The notes under the pieces were generated by a model, which was given only the letters and a program-made list of their open reading frames with translations, searched no databases and was not told the origin of the DNA. From Phosphoribacter sp037046615 (GTDB lineage: Bacteria > Actinomycetota > Actinomycetes > Actinomycetales > Dermatophilaceae), in NCBI GenBank assembly GCA_037046615.1, contig JBAOHD010000018.1, positions 62,001 to 126,000 on the forward strand: DNA of 64,000 nt. The letters run 5' to 3'. This document shows positions 63,303-64,000 of this stretch, piece by piece. A program made the position numbers and the translations under genes. Positions within the stretch are counted from its first letter, which is position 1; each line of letters begins with the position of its first letter.

Positions 63303-63821
63303 GTGAGCACCCACAGCGAGATCACCGTCGGAATCGTCATGGGAAGCGACAGCGACTGGCCGGTCATGCGTCGCGCAGCCGAGGCGCTCGATGAGTTCGG
63401 GATTGCTCACGAGGTCGACGTCGTCTCCGCCCACCGGATGCCGCAGGAGATGATCGACTACGGCCGCACAGCGGCCGGTCGCGGCCTGCAGGTGATCATC
63501 GCCGGGGCCGGAGGAGCCGCTCATCTTCCCGGGATGCTCGCATCGGTGACCGTCCTGCCCGTCATCGGCGTGCCGGTCCCGCTCGCCCACCTCGACGGGC
63601 TCGACTCGCTGCTGTCGATCGTCCAGATGCCGGCAGGGGTGCCCGTGGCGACGGTGTCGATCGGCGGTGCCCGCAATGCCGGCCTCCTGGCCGTGCGGAT
63701 CCTCGCCGCGGGCGGGGGCGCTCAGGCAGCCCGACTACGAGGCCTCATGGGCGACTTCCAAGTCTCCTTGGCCGAGCAGGCCAAGGCCAAGGGAGCGGCG
63801 CTGCGGGCTCAGCGCGGCTGA
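63303..63821 (+). CDS. purE: 5-(carboxyamino)imidazole ribonucleotide mutase
   Basis: Class I PurE of 172 residues that converts N5-CAIR to CAIR. VGIVMGSDSDWPVMRRAAEAL contains the phosphate-binding GSDSDW, VVSAHRMPQEM the catalytic His, and IIAGAGGAAHLPGMLAS the substrate loop. GTG 63303 follows GAGGAG. The presence of PurK next to it fits the class I (mutase) form. Confidence 0.96.
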   Translation: MSTHSEITVGIVMGSDSDWPVMRRAAEALDEFGIAHEVDVVSAHRMPQEMIDYGRTAAGRGLQVIIAGAGGAAHLPGMLASVTVLPVIGVPVPLAHLDGLDSLLSIVQMPAGVPVATVSIGGARNAGLLAVRILAAGGGAQAARLRGLMGDFQVSLAEQAKAKGAALRAQRG

Positions 63822-63828
63822 GCGTCGA

Positions 63829-63851
63829 CCGCGGCGGAAACCCCGCCGCGG
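63829..63851. terminator. short hairpin between convergent purE and CoA-binding gene
   Basis: CCGCGGCGG (63829-63837) pairs with CCGCCGCGG (63843-63851) around a five-base loop, 7 bp after the purE stop. Confidence 0.7.
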
Positions 63852-63872
63852 CTCATGGTCGCCTCCGAACGA

Positions 63873-64000
63873 TCAGGGCGCGATCTTCGGCCACTCGATC
63901 TTGGGGCACGTGTCCATGACGACCTCGAGGCCGGCGTCGAGCGCCCGCCGAGCCGCGTCGTCGTCGATGACCCCGAGTTGGAGCCACACGGCGCGGATCC
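63873..64000 (-). CDS. CoA-binding domain protein (C-terminal fragment)
   Basis: The last 42 residues of a minus-strand gene that runs off the window. RAVWLQLGVIDDDAARRALD followed by GLEVVMDTCPKIEW matches the C-terminus of YccU-type CoA-binding proteins (small Rossmann-fold proteins, COG1832 group), where the conserved WLQxGv and DxCpxxE blocks lie. The stop is TGA (TCA at 63873-63875). The rest of the gene, including the CoA site, is outside. Confidence 0.8.
   Translation of the reverse strand, partial: IRAVWLQLGVIDDDAARRALDAGLEVVMDTCPKIEWPKIAP

Noticed and set aside
1..64000. GTATGCCG as a chromosome-segregation (KOPS-like) motif
   Set aside because: Copies are split about equally between strands over 64 kb, whereas segregation motifs are strongly skewed.
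1..64000. tRNA, rRNA, tmRNA or prophage genes
   Set aside because: I saw no cloverleaf with a GTTCRANYC-like arm in the gaps, no rRNA sequence and no phage structural or integrase genes beyond the IS elements.

Overview
The window is high-GC DNA (by eye about 68-69 % G+C) from an actinobacterium. Nickel superoxide dismutase with its SodX protease, a SigR/RsrA thiol-stress pair with a GGGAAT-N18-GTT promoter, a 24-residue bL37-type ribosomal protein, DUF222/HNH and IS1380 elements, and pervasive ATGA/GTGA stop-start overlaps fit Micrococcales, perhaps Dermatophilaceae/Intrasporangiaceae. The genus is a guess.

Layout. 1-5.5 kb: the end of a peptide-type ABC importer operon (binding protein, two permeases, two ATPases) ending in a P1-family (S58) peptidase, followed by an SDR dehydrogenase and malQ. 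8.7-12.3 kb: a DUF222/HNH protein and a complete IS1380-family element whose right end supplies the stop codon of a yciI-like gene. 12.3-20 kb: an alpha/beta hydrolase, a class V aminotransferase, an MFS exporter and its divergent TetR regulator with a palindromic operator, and a copper-linked DyP/PCuAC/membrane-protein group. 20-29.8 kb: a thioesterase, an M16 peptidase pair, ogt, a hisN-type phosphatase, a DUF2231 protein, the DoxX-aroA-rsgA operon, a SRAP protein and a hydrolase. 29.8-31.3 kb: sigR-rsrA and bL37. 31.4-33.2 kb: an IS21 remnant truncated at both ends.

33.25-33.67 kb holds the most unusual feature: two adjacent tiny genes (60 and 58 codons) made largely of the heptapeptide IHGWTPR, three copies in the first and four in the second, with synonymous codon changes between copies. 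They sit directly upstream of, and the second overlaps, a membrane HD-GYP gene followed by a second, degenerate HD protein. I do not recognise this arrangement; a multi-core precursor peptide or repeat-ligand system is a hypothesis.

36.4-54.1 kb is a surface-polysaccharide region: sodN-sodX-rmlC-rmlA, rmlD, a Wzm/Wzt-type exporter, an acyltransferase, an epimerase and seven GT2-type proteins. Four of these share one GT2 subfamily preceded by an intact or decayed methyltransferase-like domain. 54.2-64 kb is mostly housekeeping: a secreted M15-like protein, acyl-CoA carboxylase beta and epsilon subunits with birA, a class III cyclase, an enoyl-CoA hydratase, a two-component system, GtrA, purK-purE and part of a CoA-binding protein.

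Two window-wide signals stand out. First, the octamer GTATGCCG/CGGCATAC is strongly over-represented (hand count about 68 copies of its heptamer core), in all codon phases and in intergenic DNA, and is sparse in the mobile and polysaccharide regions. Second, about 20 small indels, mostly single-base insertions, break genes including aroA, rsgA and rmlA; they cluster at 1-3.5, 19.8-29.2 and 35.9-42.2 kb. They look more like assembly or consensus errors than gene decay, so those genes are annotated across the breaks.
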